In this document: positions 24,557 to 36,481 of the stretch, piece by piece | Position numbering within the stretch: the first letter of the stretch is position 1 | Layout: every line of letters starts with the position of its first letter | DNA from: Dreissena polymorpha | Lineage: Eukaryota; Mollusca; Bivalvia; Myida; Dreissenidae | Direction of reading: 5' to 3' | Assembly: GCF_020536995.1 (NCBI RefSeq) | Contig: NC_068359.1 | Coordinates: 105,719,257 to 105,783,256, forward strand | DNA length: 64,000 bases | The notes under the pieces: generated by a model | The model's input: only the letters and a program-made list of their open reading frames with translations | What the model was told of the DNA's origin: nothing | Databases searched by the model: none | Position numbers and translations under genes: made by a program

Positions 24557-25490
24557 TGTGTTTCAATGCTCTGTACTTTTTGCACCATTGACATTTGTGT
24601 CGGGTTGCGTTATCGATATACTTCTATTTAAAAAAAAATGCAATACAGCGATTATCATTTTGATGTGTATTGGCTTTGATTAGTTGAACACGATCGTCAC
24701 TAAAATTAATAAAATCAAAGAGTTATGGCTAATGTCGGGAATGTTTTTGTTCTGAACAATTCTTAGACGCACCGTTTCCAAATGCATTTAAAAGCCCATA
24801 AACTCTTAAAATCAACGAATATTTCGAACAATATTTCGAAATATAGAGTTAACACATGAAAAGTCAATGTTCCTTATAGCAATAGCCAAATTTACAACGC
24901 TAGATGTGGAGACATAGATTTAACAAGAAACGATTTTTAAAACACCGCTTTTAACCAGAATTTCCACTTGCGACCACGTCCACCAGATTTTTTAAACGTT
25001 GTGTACGTGATTAAGCCGTAATGCGCCGTGTGACTGGGCCTTTAGTCAAAAAGTTATATATTTTCTAAGTTTTTTTAACAAATATGAAAAATCCAGCTAT
25101 TTAATTTAGCCTACTGGCGGGAAATGTCTACATCTTGTAAAGGTATATTAAGATGGTTAGAAAGTTACGCCGCAAAAATGCGTTTAAATCGTTTAGATCA
25201 CGATAGACTCGATATTATGTTACCAGTATCGTTGTTTATTGGCCAATACTCCTTTTGTTCTGACTCTTGGCTTGTAATTCTGACTCATGGTCATACAATC
25301 ACATGCGAACGATGATAAAACCATTTCTTTAATATCTTACACAATTGGTGTTTAATGTTTATCTGCAACTGTACTTAGGTTTCCTTCAATCAGCTGATAA
25401 CCGACCTTTATAAAGTTGCGACCATATACAAGTTGTACATTTTTTATACGATTGCGAAATAAAATGTCGCATATGGGTCGATATACATAT

Positions 25491-26462
25491 CACAGGTGGT
25501 TAGCGTGTGGCTATGATATTAATTAGTGAAAACATCATTTTGAATGATAAATAATCATATTATAACGAAAAATTAACTTTTCTGAAAAAAAATATTTCAC
25601 TATCAAATATATATATAACAAGGTATGCAACTCAAAATCACCCCAAAACGGGGTGCATCGCTTTGAACAGCCATATCTTCATCAATTGTGCAGCGATTTT
25701 CACGATCTCGGTCTTATTCAACGCAGAAATGAATTTCCTTTCTGGAAATGTATATGTCTTGCAATATTTTTACAAATGCTGGGTCAACCTTTAAGAAATA
25801 ACACAATACACAACACGCATGACCCAGTTGACAGTGATCATGCTGTCTTTAAGACTGAAATCTTCACGGAGTAAAGGGCAACTTCCCTACAAAGTTCATG
25901 TAGTTCGATACCATAATTCAATAAAACGTATGAAAAAACATTATTACCGTTCTTGTCGTTACATTCTGCATCAAGACTAACTGTCCAGCGCCGTTTGAAA
26001 CCTTTGTTTACATACATTTCAACTAACTGACATTTTAAACATACGAGTGATTTCATTGGTCCAATGCGGAGGTGTGTCTTTACAACTGGAGATTTCATTC
26101 ATAAAGAATACATGATCACTGTCAACTGGGTCATGCGTGTTGTGTATCGTGTTATTTCTTAAAATTTGACCCAGCATTTGTAAAAATATTGCAAGACATA
26201 TACATTTCCAGAAAGGAAATTCATTTCTGCGTTGAATAAGACCGAGATCGTGAAAATCGCTGCACAATTGATGAAGATATGGCTGTTCAAAGCGATGCAC
26301 CCCGTTTTGGGGTGATTTTGAGTTGCATACCTTGTTATATATATATTTGATAGTGAAATATTTTTTTTCAGAAAAGTTAATTTTTCGTTATAATATGATT
26401 ATTTATCATTCAAAATGATGTTTTCACTAATTAATATCATAGCCACACGCTAACCACCTGTG
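25491..26462. mobile_element. hAT-like non-autonomous element, 972 bases, long inverted repeats
   Basis: Begins CACAGGTGGTTAGCGTGTGG and ends with its inverted copy. The arms run about 330-350 bases each and include GGTATGCAACTCAAAATCAC and GCATCGCTTTGAACAGCC. ATACATAT flanks both sides (25483-25490 and 26463-26470), an 8-base duplication as made by hAT-type transposases. The centre (about 25860-26100) has no convincing protein. The family assignment rests on the duplication length only. Confidence 0.75.
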
Positions 26463-26784
26463 ATACATATATGTATATGATAACAAATGTGTCAACGTGA
26501 TTACTGCCACGTAGTCCTTTCCACGTGTTACAGTTGGATGTGAGGCCTGACTATACCTATGCGGTTTCAGTATGGTCTGTTATTTGGATTAAAGTTCGCA
26601 AAAATACTATGTAATTGTTGGCATATAGTAGAAATAACTCGCTTCAACTGATCTCGATCTGCATAGAACTTCTTTTCGGAGCGCACTCTAGTAAGTTCTG
26701 GGTACGGCTGCTCACACGTATTGCAGTATAGCTGGAAAACATAAGTGTGATACACTGAAATCCTATGGAAGGGTATTTAGGTAA

Positions 26785-27020
26785 AAATTACATCATTCGT
26801 GGTGAATATTTACATTATGACTGATGCTTATTCTAATATGCTTTATGACAATTCGAACATGCGTGTTGTCTATTCGTTTATACTTGATGATTGCTGCAAC
26901 ATTACATCATTCATGATGAATATTTGCATTATGCGTGATGTTTATTCTAACATGCTTCATGACAGTTCCAACATGCTTGTTCTCTATCGGTTATACTTGA
27001 TGATTGTTGCAACATGCTTG
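26785..27020. repeat. tandem duplication, two units of about 121 bases
   Basis: ATTACATCATTC, TGATGCTTATTCTAA and TATACTTGATGATTG occur at 26788-26890 and again at 26904-27006 with about ten differences. Confidence 0.65.
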
Positions 27021-27059
27021 GTGACTATCCAATGTTTGTGTGTTCATTATTCCTGAAAC

Positions 27060-30000
27060 CAGTCATAATCGGTTTTGCCACTAAGCGTCATAAACAACGG
27101 CAGTTAGCAACAGGCAGTAAGCAGAATGCAACTAAGCAGAATGCAAGTTACTAAATTATGACAGGTGGCGCGCGTTTATTTTCCGTATGTTGAATAAATT
27201 ACTTTTCGGAAAAAAGCGAAAACATCCGAATCATTTTGACTAGTAAACTGAATAAGCTGAATTAGTTCCCTTTGTTAAATAATCTCCATTAAACTGAATA
27301 CGTTTATATTGCCATGAAGACCAGTAGGCCTATACAATGAATTGACTGCCGTGAATGTTTTTGATATTTGTAAGATGCAATTGGCACTCAAGAAATTATA
27401 CATGTATTTAATTCAAGACATATATTTGACTCTTATGAATCTTGGCAAATACCTAGTGTTTTATTTTGCTTAATCTAAATTGTGTCATGCATCTATATGT
27501 ACTTAAAGCAGCATGACCAACAGCTCTTTCATATGTGAAAGAGATTGACACGAAATACCTACCCCTCTATAATAAAGTTTATATGTGCACTTCAATATTA
27601 TAGTTTTATAGCATTTTATGTGGTAAAAATATAAAAGTACTCTAGTAAATTTGAAATTATGTAATGGATTTCCTCTCAACATACATGCAGAGTTCCAGAT
27701 AACTTTTTCAGCAAAATCTTGGTTTACACTCTATAAAAAAATCCAGCGTTTAAGTCTATTATTTATTCCTTTTTTCAGGTAAATATAATTTTTGGCATAT
27801 CCGCATTTAGTAGTTGCAATAATTCAACTCTCAGCTTTATAACCCAATGGTTAGCTGATAGTTGCAATGCGCCGGCTCTTGCCCATGGGTGCAAAATTTA
27901 ATCAACAATGCAATGGTTAAGGAACACTGAAACTGAAAGATCTTATCAACGTTTACCTGTCTAAACCACAAACTCATACGAATGGTACCATTAAAACAAT
28001 AAATAATTGCTTTTTATTGACTTAGTTTTGCTTTCGTACGCTGTATCCGCCATATTGGAAAATTGACCCAATATAGGTTAGGTCGCAGTACACCAATATT
28101 TTGCACGTCGGGTTATGTGTTGGAGCCTACAAAGTCGATAACGATGTGTTATTCGATACATAATACACTGTTTCAAATTTAAACATAAAACATGTCAGCG
28201 AGGAAAGTGTGTTGAAACATCGTCGTGTTTTTATAGGGTGCATGCAAAGGATAACATCCGTAGGTTGCCATCCAGGTAAATTTAACATGTTTATGAAGTT
28301 TATTCATTATTTTCCTCAATTTGTCTCGAACGACGTCTGTTTAGTGAAGCGCACGGATTCTCTGCGCTGAACTGCACCCATGTTTATGAAGGGGTGCATA
28401 TGGACTGCCAGAGCCGCCATAGCAAAAATTATCAAAGGCTCTGGCAGTCCGTTTATATGGACTACCGCATTTAGGTTTATAGTCTAAGAAGAGCTCATGA
28501 CAATTTCCGGGTTACAGCAGACTTTTTGCGATAAAAGGACCAGATAATGTAAAACGTTCGGCTTTTCGACTGTTTTAAAGATGTTCTGTTATTCATAATA
28601 ACGTTAAAGTGCTGTTGATTTCATAATTGTAATGAGGGCCTAGACGAGTGGGAACTCGTTGATAAAATGTTTACAGTATATGCATTGATATTGAGTTTTA
28701 CGCATGATCACACATTTTGAATTCTTATTTTATTTTTCCAATGTGTAACCGTACGCAAAGGATTTAAGTCTACTTTTTTACTAAATTGAAATAATTTTTT
28801 TACGACTTTAAGCGTCTTATCTGGAGCTCTGCATACATGCATTAGTAGCATATATTGAAATATATCCATAGAATTACTTTGGTTATTGAAGGTAAATTAC
28901 TGTACAAAAATTATGGTTAGTCATTAACCAAATAAAAAGTTACGTCTACAAACACGCGCTTAATTTCGGTTCGGTAGCAAATATCTTACAAAGGGGCGCA
29001 CTTTTCCTATAACATAACATTTCCGTTATACGCCGTACATTTCCGTAGTCGTCCGTAGCATTTCGGAACGACTGTCAATTGACATCATTGTATCATGCAT
29101 GATTGTATGTTGCTTTGTGCTTGAGTGAAACTCACGTCTTGCCATCGCGTTAATTTATTCAATGCATCAATATTTGATTCCGGTATGCACTGCGCCTATT
29201 GTACAAGTCTCTCTGCACAAACCAACATACACATTTGCAGCATGCAATTAACGAACAAGATTGTTGCATCTACAGTACACATGCATGATACCATTAAGCA
29301 GAATGGAAATAGACATTGGCCATCAGGCAAGATGTAAGTGTCATCGAGCATGAAAAGGTGTCTACATACAAATTGAAAGTATCATCAAGAATCATGACAC
29401 AGTCATGATGTAATTTTTACCTAAATACCCTTCCATAAAATCCACTAGCATCAATTATATGCTTGAATTGAGTCCTATAGTTACATTCGGTTGTCGTTAT
29501 CAATGGTCACCGGAAACAATTTGGGAAATCGAATTTTCGCAAACTAAAGTACCCATTTTCTTTAAAAGTTGCCTCTTTGAGATCAAAGTATGCGATAAAA
29601 AAAATCTTCGATTAATAATCAATTATTTTTGCTTTAAAATGCGTTTATTTTTACAATGAAATTTGTGAGCGAAATTGGTCTTTCCATGTGATTTTTGCAT
29701 TTTCCCATTGGATTTTTCATTTGCCAAGGGGATTGTTCATGTTTTCACATCGGATTTTTTTCACTTTTTCTGCATGGGATTTTCGAATTTTTTATACGAT
29801 TGTTTATTCTAAGTTATCGATTTTAAGCATTCTACCAGTGTATGTGCAGATTTTCGTTCAATTTTCTTTGAAATAAAAACATTTCGATTTTTATGTTGGA
29901 AAAAATTCCACGGGAAAGGATATTTCAAACAAAAAAAGTTGGTAAAAGAAATTTAAATATTATATAAAGAAAACATCAATAAATGATCACATAGAAGCAT

Positions 30001-30224
30001 TTTTGCAAACTTTAAAATATGAATACCGTAAAGGAAAAATGTACTTGAGATTGCGAAATTTCGGTTTTGCAAAGTTATTCGGTTACACAAGTTTAATGAA
30101 ACAGTATACATGTACGCAGTTCGTCTGTTCGATTTGATTTAATTCCAGGACTAAAACTTTACACGTTAGTGATAATTTTTTCATGTATTAATGAGTCAGC
30201 GTCAGAAAATAATAATTATTCGCA
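27060..30224. other. intergenic, no gene recognised
   Basis: AT-rich. A hairpin GGACTGCCAGAGCC / GGCTCTGGCAGTCC lies at 28402-28450. Several short frames (29125, 29459, 29688) lack any family resemblance. Confidence 0.4.
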
Positions 30225-30248
30225 GGGGGGGGGGGGGGGGGGGGGGGG
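30225..30248 (+). repeat. poly-G run
   Basis: 24 consecutive G; potential quadruplex and sequencing trouble spot. Confidence 0.9.
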
Positions 30249-30556
30249 CTCAGTAACTACCAACTTATAATAATTTCAGTTGGTCTTTTGGTTAAATATA
30301 GACATGACATTGAACATTGAGCTATCAATCATATTTAGACGTATCTGGTATTTAGTTGAGTATAAACATGGATTTTACACTCGATTCAATACTTCCTATC
30401 GGATAGGAAACCGTCAAGGTAGGCGCTTTTTCTTTATTTGTTTTTATACCATGGCTTGAACCTATCAATACCAAAACAGTATCCGATACTCTAAAACTTT
30501 AAGGAATTAACTGTCACGAGCTTACTTGTATTCACGATTGGTCAGTAATGTTTTTC

Positions 30557-30635
30557 ATTCTTATCATCCGAATTCGACGATTTACAATCCATAATGATCA
30601 GGGATGCTAAATCGTCGAATTCGGATGATAAGAAT
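30557..30635. repeat. 28-base perfect inverted repeat with 23-base loop
   Basis: ATTCTTATCATCCGAATTCG...ATTTA is mirrored exactly by TAAAT...CGAATTCGGATGATAAGAAT. It may be the remains of a MITE. Confidence 0.7.
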
Positions 30636-31225
30636 ACCGAATACTTAAGGAAAAAGGAACTAGGAAAAAGGAACCAACTTACTTCACAGGTCATTCGTTG
30701 CAACTCGCGTTCGCTAAGTTGTGGTTTTTGGTCGCCCGTGGATTGGCAATAAGCTATCAAACATCTTAGTCATAAAATATGTATGAGATAACTAATTGGT
30801 TCCGCGAGCACTTCTGTTCGGAAATTCAACCAATGGATTGACGTAATATTAAAGACTTGGTCGTAAAATGCAACGGTGGATAAAGAGTTGTCTCCTTTAC
30901 AAGACCGCATACCATTTGAATTCAATATACACATTTGTCAAGGACATTGAAGAACTCGCTTCCGCCCTTGTTTTGCTCGCAGAATTGCCTTACGTCGTTG
31001 ATGCATGTGGTCACACGTTGATTGGATATCATGTTCGTTCTTGCGTGTCAGCCACGTCGTCGTCGTTTTGACGACATTATAAAATTAACATGCTACGCGC
31101 AGACGACAAAGATGTAATTATCGGCTTTTGACCGGCCACGCGCAGACGACAAAGGTGTGAACTTACGCTCAGTGTTTCGCAGTTTTGACTTCGGATTAAA
31201 GATTGATAATTAGGTGCGAATTATA

Positions 31226-31410
31226 GTGTTGGGACCGACAGAATCACTTCGAATTAACGATTTCTTCGGTTTAACGAAGTTCGGATTAACAATGAAATTG
31301 TACATTAAACAAAGAAGAACCAATATCGGGACCCGAAAAATACTTCGAAATAACGGTGACTTCGGATTATCGGTGTTCGAAATAACGGTGTTGAAGTGTA
31401 GCGTGCGATT
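31226..31410. mobile_element. possible pogo/mariner-type MITE remnant
   Basis: CACTTCGAATTAACGATTTC at the left and CGAAATAACGGTGTTGAAGTG at the right are rough inverted copies. Several TTCGGATTAAC/TTCGAAATAAC words lie inside, in the style of pogo-type termini. Diverged and uncertain. Confidence 0.35.
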
Positions 31411-31770
31411 TCATAAGCGATAAAGGCTCTTAAATATTCATGATAACGAACTTTTGTTTTACAGCCGATTCTGCGAACCACTTTTTTTCGCTTCAAGCGT
31501 CTCATTTGACGCGAATTAAGTGAAATAAAAACTTAAATTATACTAATTAAAATACTTGGTTTCCAATTATTACTGATTATTAAGACCGATTGCCCCATTT
31601 AAAAATTAAACACTTATATTTTGTGTAATTTCACAACTTAATGCGCTATTTTTGTTCTTCAAATAAAATGGACAGACTAGGCCGTCTTCTCAATGTTGGC
31701 TTAAAAATCGAATGTATATGAATTTGCTGACTTGTCACGACTTACAGTCACTTAAAAACTTCGATTTGTT

Positions 31771-31810
31771 CAGGGACCTATACAAACAAATTTGTTTGTA
31801 TAGGTCCCTG
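31771..31810. mobile_element. perfect 40-base palindrome with 7-8 base target duplication
   Basis: CAGGGACCTATACAAACAAA is followed at once by its exact complement. ATTTGTT stands on both sides (31764-31770 and 31811-31817), or GATTTGTT if one base is counted into the duplication. CAGGG termini and 8-base duplications are typical of hAT elements. This looks like two terminal repeats with nothing between. Confidence 0.7.
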
Positions 31811-32774
31811 ATTTGTTACATTCAAAAACATGAACTTTTACTGATAGCAAATTTGGGTTCACCATTAGGGCCTGATACCTTGTATATTCACATGTACACA
31901 TATGTACTCTTGTGCCTCGCAGCACTTTGCTAGACTAATGGGTCATACAATATATAATCACACATTTATAATTGCAAGGTAAGCTTATAGACACGGTGCC
32001 TATACCACGTGACTTTTTAAGATCTGTGTGGGGAGTAAAATATCAACAAAAGCGCGACGAAGGTAAGATTTTTAAGGATAACTTTTTTAATATGTCACCA
32101 TTTTTAATGGGATAAAGTGGAGAGCCCGCTCATTCATGAGAGTTTTCTATAGGCATCATGATTTTATAAAACAAATAAGTATTTGAACGGTAAGAAAAGG
32201 GTAGGATCAGTGTGGGGACATTATTTTTTGTTTACACAAAAACATCACCTCTGGTGCAATTAAGAAATAAATTTTATGGGCGGAGCTTACACTATATCAT
32301 TTTGCATCCATTTTCAGGTTTCTGTTATTTATTTACGAAACACAATTCAAGAAAACTATTCTTACAGTAATATGATCTGTGTGGTATACGTTTTTCAACG
32401 GATCTGTGTGGTATACTGTTTTTAAGTTTTTCAGTTCTATTTAGTTGTTTAAAAAAATGCTTGTCAACAATGTATTTGAAACGGGATTTTTAAATGCGCT
32501 AGCATGTAAAACACATAATGGCTATACACTACGCTTGCACCGCTTGTTGAACTAATACATAATTATGATATACAGGCATGCTATACAATCCCCATTATAA
32601 TATTAAAATCTTACGTTTGAGCATCTTAAATCGATGACAAGTCCATGCTTACCTTAAATAAGTGTACACTTTATGTTATTGTATCAAATTCCATTTTTAT
32701 TTTGGCGCCAAACACTACTGTCAGGTGAAGTAATGTATCGTATATTATTTTTGATATTATATTTGCTTTAAGGT

Positions 32775-33455
32775 ATGGCTCAATGCTCCGAATGCGGAAA
32801 AATGTCGAAGACCAGAGCTGGATTATTGCGCCACATTAGGGGACACGCTAACTCTGGAAACTATAACTGCTGTGGGAAAGCATTTCAGGTAAGATTAAAT
32901 ACCTTAAAAATAGTTACATTTTTATACAGTTATGCTAACAAACAGATGAACGAATTTTCTTGAAACAACACCAATATACAATATATCTCATCTCTCAGGT
33001 TATCATATATTTTGAAATAACTAAAAAATCGTCGAATCTTTTGTAATTTAAAACTAACGAGCGCGTGTCCTCAGATACTAACATTTTTGAAATAGCGTGT
33101 TTACGCATTGAAATGTCACGTGAATAAAATATGTTGTTTTTTTCTCAGGATGCCTACAATCTTAGAAGGCTTTAACGAACAAAGGACCCCAAAGTCACGT
33201 GTGTGTTCAGTGCGGCAGGAGCTTTGCGGACAAGTACCTACTCGTGGCTAGAGAGAAAAGTGCAAAAAAGAGGGATTGGTGAAATGTTACCAGTGTGGGT
33301 TGGCAGTTAGGAGTGAGAATGACCTCAGAGAGCACGTCAATACCCACATGCATGACAAGTGTTACAGTAGTGAGGAGTGTTTCAAAACGTACAAACGCAG
33401 AACAAACCTTTCTCGATACGATAGGACTTCACATAAATCCGTGAATACTGATTAA
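32775..33455 (+). pseudogene. decayed C2H2 zinc-finger gene inside the transposon
   Basis: The first exon (32775-32888, donor GTAAGA) encodes MAQCSECGKMSKTRAGLLRH plus a second partial finger ending CCGKAFQ. After an intron ending TTTTTCTCAG at about 33148 the reading continues DAYNLRR. Further fingers then appear in shifted frames: HVCVQCGRSFADKYLL, KCYQCGLAVRSENDLREHVN and a finger with TNLSRYDRTSH. At least two frame changes separate these blocks after 33148, and one finger has Tyr in place of a zinc His. The fingers suggest a DNA-binding protein, either the element's own or captured from the host. It is probably not functional. Confidence 0.6.
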
Positions 33456-34692
33456 AAATAATTATGGTTTACTGTATGTCTGTGTAACTTCATTATCATT
33501 TTACGTTATTTTATTCGTTGTTTTACTTTTACTTTACTTTTCAAAATGATTCTAAAGTTATCCGAATTTGATTAATTTTTAGGTTTCGTTTAGTTCGTTT
33601 GTGTGTTTGAAATCATTCCCAAATAATTGTGCAATAATTTGGATTTACGTTATTCATTGGTATATCGCATCTGTGATTTGTATTATCGAATCTGTGATTC
33701 TTTTTTAATTATAACTTAATTAAAGTTTTGCGATGTTTTTTCGTTGGTTTCAATTTTAAATACCGCTTCACGAGCTAGTTCGATAATCATAAGCAGCCAG
33801 GGTTTCTAATACTAGGGATTTTCACGATTGCTTTACATAATTAACTGCCTGCTTATAATTACTCTAGGCCGTAGTAATTGACAGTAAACAATGTATGCAA
33901 TGTGGTTGTGTATACATTACAATACTCCTTAATTCGAAATACGTCTTGACATTCTTCAGAGCTGCATCCATCCACAACACAAGAGGAGAATCGTACATAT
34001 ATAATCATATACTAGTAATATAATATTTATTCATTTACTTTTTATATTCTCTTCAAAATAATTAACGCTAAAGATAAGCATACACTTGTGACACTGAATA
34101 CAACGACATAATTTATAACATGACATTATCACCAACACATGGCGAATGATTTTCAATATCTATACTTTGTAATTAACTAATGCAATAATATAAATTCCAT
34201 ATATGAAATAAAACACACAAACACACACATATATATATGTTTCTACTATGACCAGTATTTTGTTTTTAATAAACATACCGTTTACCTTAAACTTTAAATA
34301 ACAACAAAATGACAAGCCAATATGTCTGGTGGATTCTGTTTTATCAGTTTGTATTCCAAATTTGATTTTAAAACATACGTATTACTCAGGAAAGAACATG
34401 CCTTTGCTTTTTTTCAACCTGTGTAATATTTGACACAATTTCTATTGCAGAATTTGTGTCAGAATTAAAATGTCCATTGTGTTCGTCTATCCGCATTCTT
34501 ATTGTTGGCAACAGTTTGCTATCGTTTCGTCTCGCCCGCTCACACCTTACTCCTAGTGTCCCTTTCTGTATAGCATTCCTGTCTCGTGAAACTGTTTTCT
34601 CTATTTTTTCTTCCCTTAACCCTTGTCCGCTCACTAGTGCCAAATAGGTGATTACTGAAATGAATGAATTTTTAAATAATAATAATAGATAT

Positions 34693-34727
34693 ACTACTAC
34701 TACTACTATTACTACTACTACTACTAC

Positions 34728-34793
<66 letters not shown>

Positions 34794-34855
34794 CAGTATT
34801 AGTAGTAGTAGTAGAAGCAGAAGTAGTAGTATTAGTAGTAGTAGTAGTAGTAATT
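34693..34855 (+). repeat. trinucleotide array switching from TAC to TAG
   Basis: TAC units to about 34728, then AGT/TAG units with a few interruptions. The two halves are complementary (junction CTACTAGTAG), so the array can fold on itself. The poly-Ser frame across it is not a gene. Confidence 0.9.
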
Positions 34856-35416
34856 GTTGTATTGGAATAATTGAAATTAATTAAAAAATATATATATTGT
34901 CGTTATTATCTCAATTTATCCGTAAATTGTAGAAACACGTATACCACACAGATCCTTCATAACACGTATACCACACAGATCATATTACTGTTAGCATATT
35001 TTTCTTGATTTTGTTTTCATAAATATATGAAAGAAACCTGAAAAAAGAATGCAAAATGACATAGTGTAAGCTCCGCCCATAAAGTTTATTGCTTTATTTC
35101 ACGAGAGGTGATGTTTCTGTGTCATAATAAAATAATATCCCCACACTGATCCTACCTTTTTCTAACCGTTCAAACGCGCGGTTGCACTTTACTGAATAAA
35201 TATTCATTTGTTTTACAAAATCATGATACCTATAGAAAACTCTCATGAATGAGCGGGCTCTCCACTTTATCCCATTGAAAATGATGACATTTAAAAAAAG
35301 TTATCCTTAGAAATGTTACCTTTGTCGTGCTTTTGTTGACATTTAACTCCCCACACAGATCTTAAAAAGTCACGTGGTATAGGCACCGTGATAGAAGTGC
35401 GTACGGTTTCCTTCAG

Positions 35417-36481
35417 GCCGATGCTAAGCCCATTTTGATGAGCTGAGTAGGCAGGGGTTCACTGTGGTGGAGGATGTGCTCAATGCCGGGGAGTGCGATG
35501 CTGCGATTGGTCAGTACAGAGCCTGGCTGTCGCAGTTTCGGACGGGCGAATGGCCGCACAGCACACACTCGCTTATTCAGCGCTACAACACGGGGCATAT
35601 GCAGCCAACATAGTACGTCCGAATAAAATCCAAGAAAATTTTTGCTCAGTTATGGAACACGGATAAATTACTGTCAAGTTTCGATGCGATCGCCATTGGA
35701 CGTCCGCCAGAAGATGGCGTCGAAGAATTTCACGTGCCGGGGACTCACTGGCTGCACGTTGATCAGAGTTCAGCACGTGTCGGTCTCCATGCCTACCAGG
35801 GAGCCGTGTACCTTGAGGAGGCGGCGGAGGACGACTTGACACTCTTAGTGCTGCAGGGATCGCACCTGCTCCTAGAAGACTTCTACAATAACAACCCTCG
35901 CGCACGAATACGCTCGATAACTAACCATTTTTATTCGTTTCTAAAGGAGGAGATAGTTGCTATGAAACAAAAGGGATGTATTGAAAAACGCGTCCCAGTT
36001 CCAAAAGGCGGTATGGAATTCAAGACTTATACATGCAAACACTCGCCCAGTGCAGGGTCGCAAACACACAGGTAGGTGGCGTTTCTGTGTCTTTGTTTCC
36101 ATGACGCCTGCTATATGGGCCACTAGAAACGATTTGCGAGATAAACAAGAAGCCTATGAAAGTATTTCAATGACCACGCATTGGTCTTCCCAAGGAATTC
36201 GCTTCTTCAACACACATATCCCTTCATACACCAAACAGGATGTAGAGTACCCTAAAGAACTGCCGGATATAGCAAAAACCAGAGAAGCTAAACTAATTTC
36301 TGGTGTAATTCGCTTTGACTTTACGGATGGGAAACCCAACGGCAATGAGTTCCGACCACAGTGGTTCAAGCCCCGTGCTCGGTTCACCTTTGATGGAGCA
36401 GCGAAGATTGTGGGCTGTACGGCAGCCGTTCTTGCATCGACACTCGTGGCTCTACTGGTTTACTGGGGCAGAAGACAATGA
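35417..36481 (+). pseudogene. phytanoyl-CoA dioxygenase (PhyH)-like gene relic with C-terminal membrane anchor
   Basis: Reads ELSRQGFTVVEDVLNAGECD, then HWLHVDQSSARVGLHAYQGA and GSHLLLEDFYNNNP, then in another frame NSRLIHANTRPVQGRKHTGR and VSMTPAIWATRNDL. This is the order of the Fe(II)/2-oxoglutarate dioxygenase fold: His-x-Asp iron ligands (H at 35755, D at 35761) and the distal His (36032). The end is a 20-residue hydrophobic anchor (VGCTAAVLASTLVALLVYWG) before the stop at 36479-36481. An in-frame TAG at 35611 and one frame change near 36016, where about 8 bases seem lost, break the reading, so it is a pseudogene in this assembly. No start codon fits; a possible acceptor (TTTCCTTCAG) precedes it. 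It lies directly next to the transposon end at 35390. The family is fairly sure; the substrate is unknown. Confidence 0.65.

Larger units (their letters stand above)
31992..35390. mobile_element. 3.4-kb DNA transposon with about 430-base inverted repeats
   Basis: Left arm 31992-32425 begins CACGGTGCCTATACCACGTG. The right arm, about 34935-35390, ends with the inverted copy. ATAGA stands outside both ends (31987-31991 and 35391-35395), a 5-base target duplication. Each arm repeats GATCTGTGTGG-like words four times, which could be transposase binding sites. Inside lie a decayed C2H2 zinc-finger frame and a TAC/TAG microsatellite. No transposase was recognised, so the superfamily is open. Confidence 0.7.

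Noticed and set aside
34648-34884. Poly-serine protein
   Set aside because: Translation of an AGT microsatellite inside a transposon.
31992-35390. Polinton-like element because of the long inverted repeats
   Set aside because: Far too short, 5-base rather than 6-base duplication, and none of the expected genes; treated as an ordinary DNA transposon.
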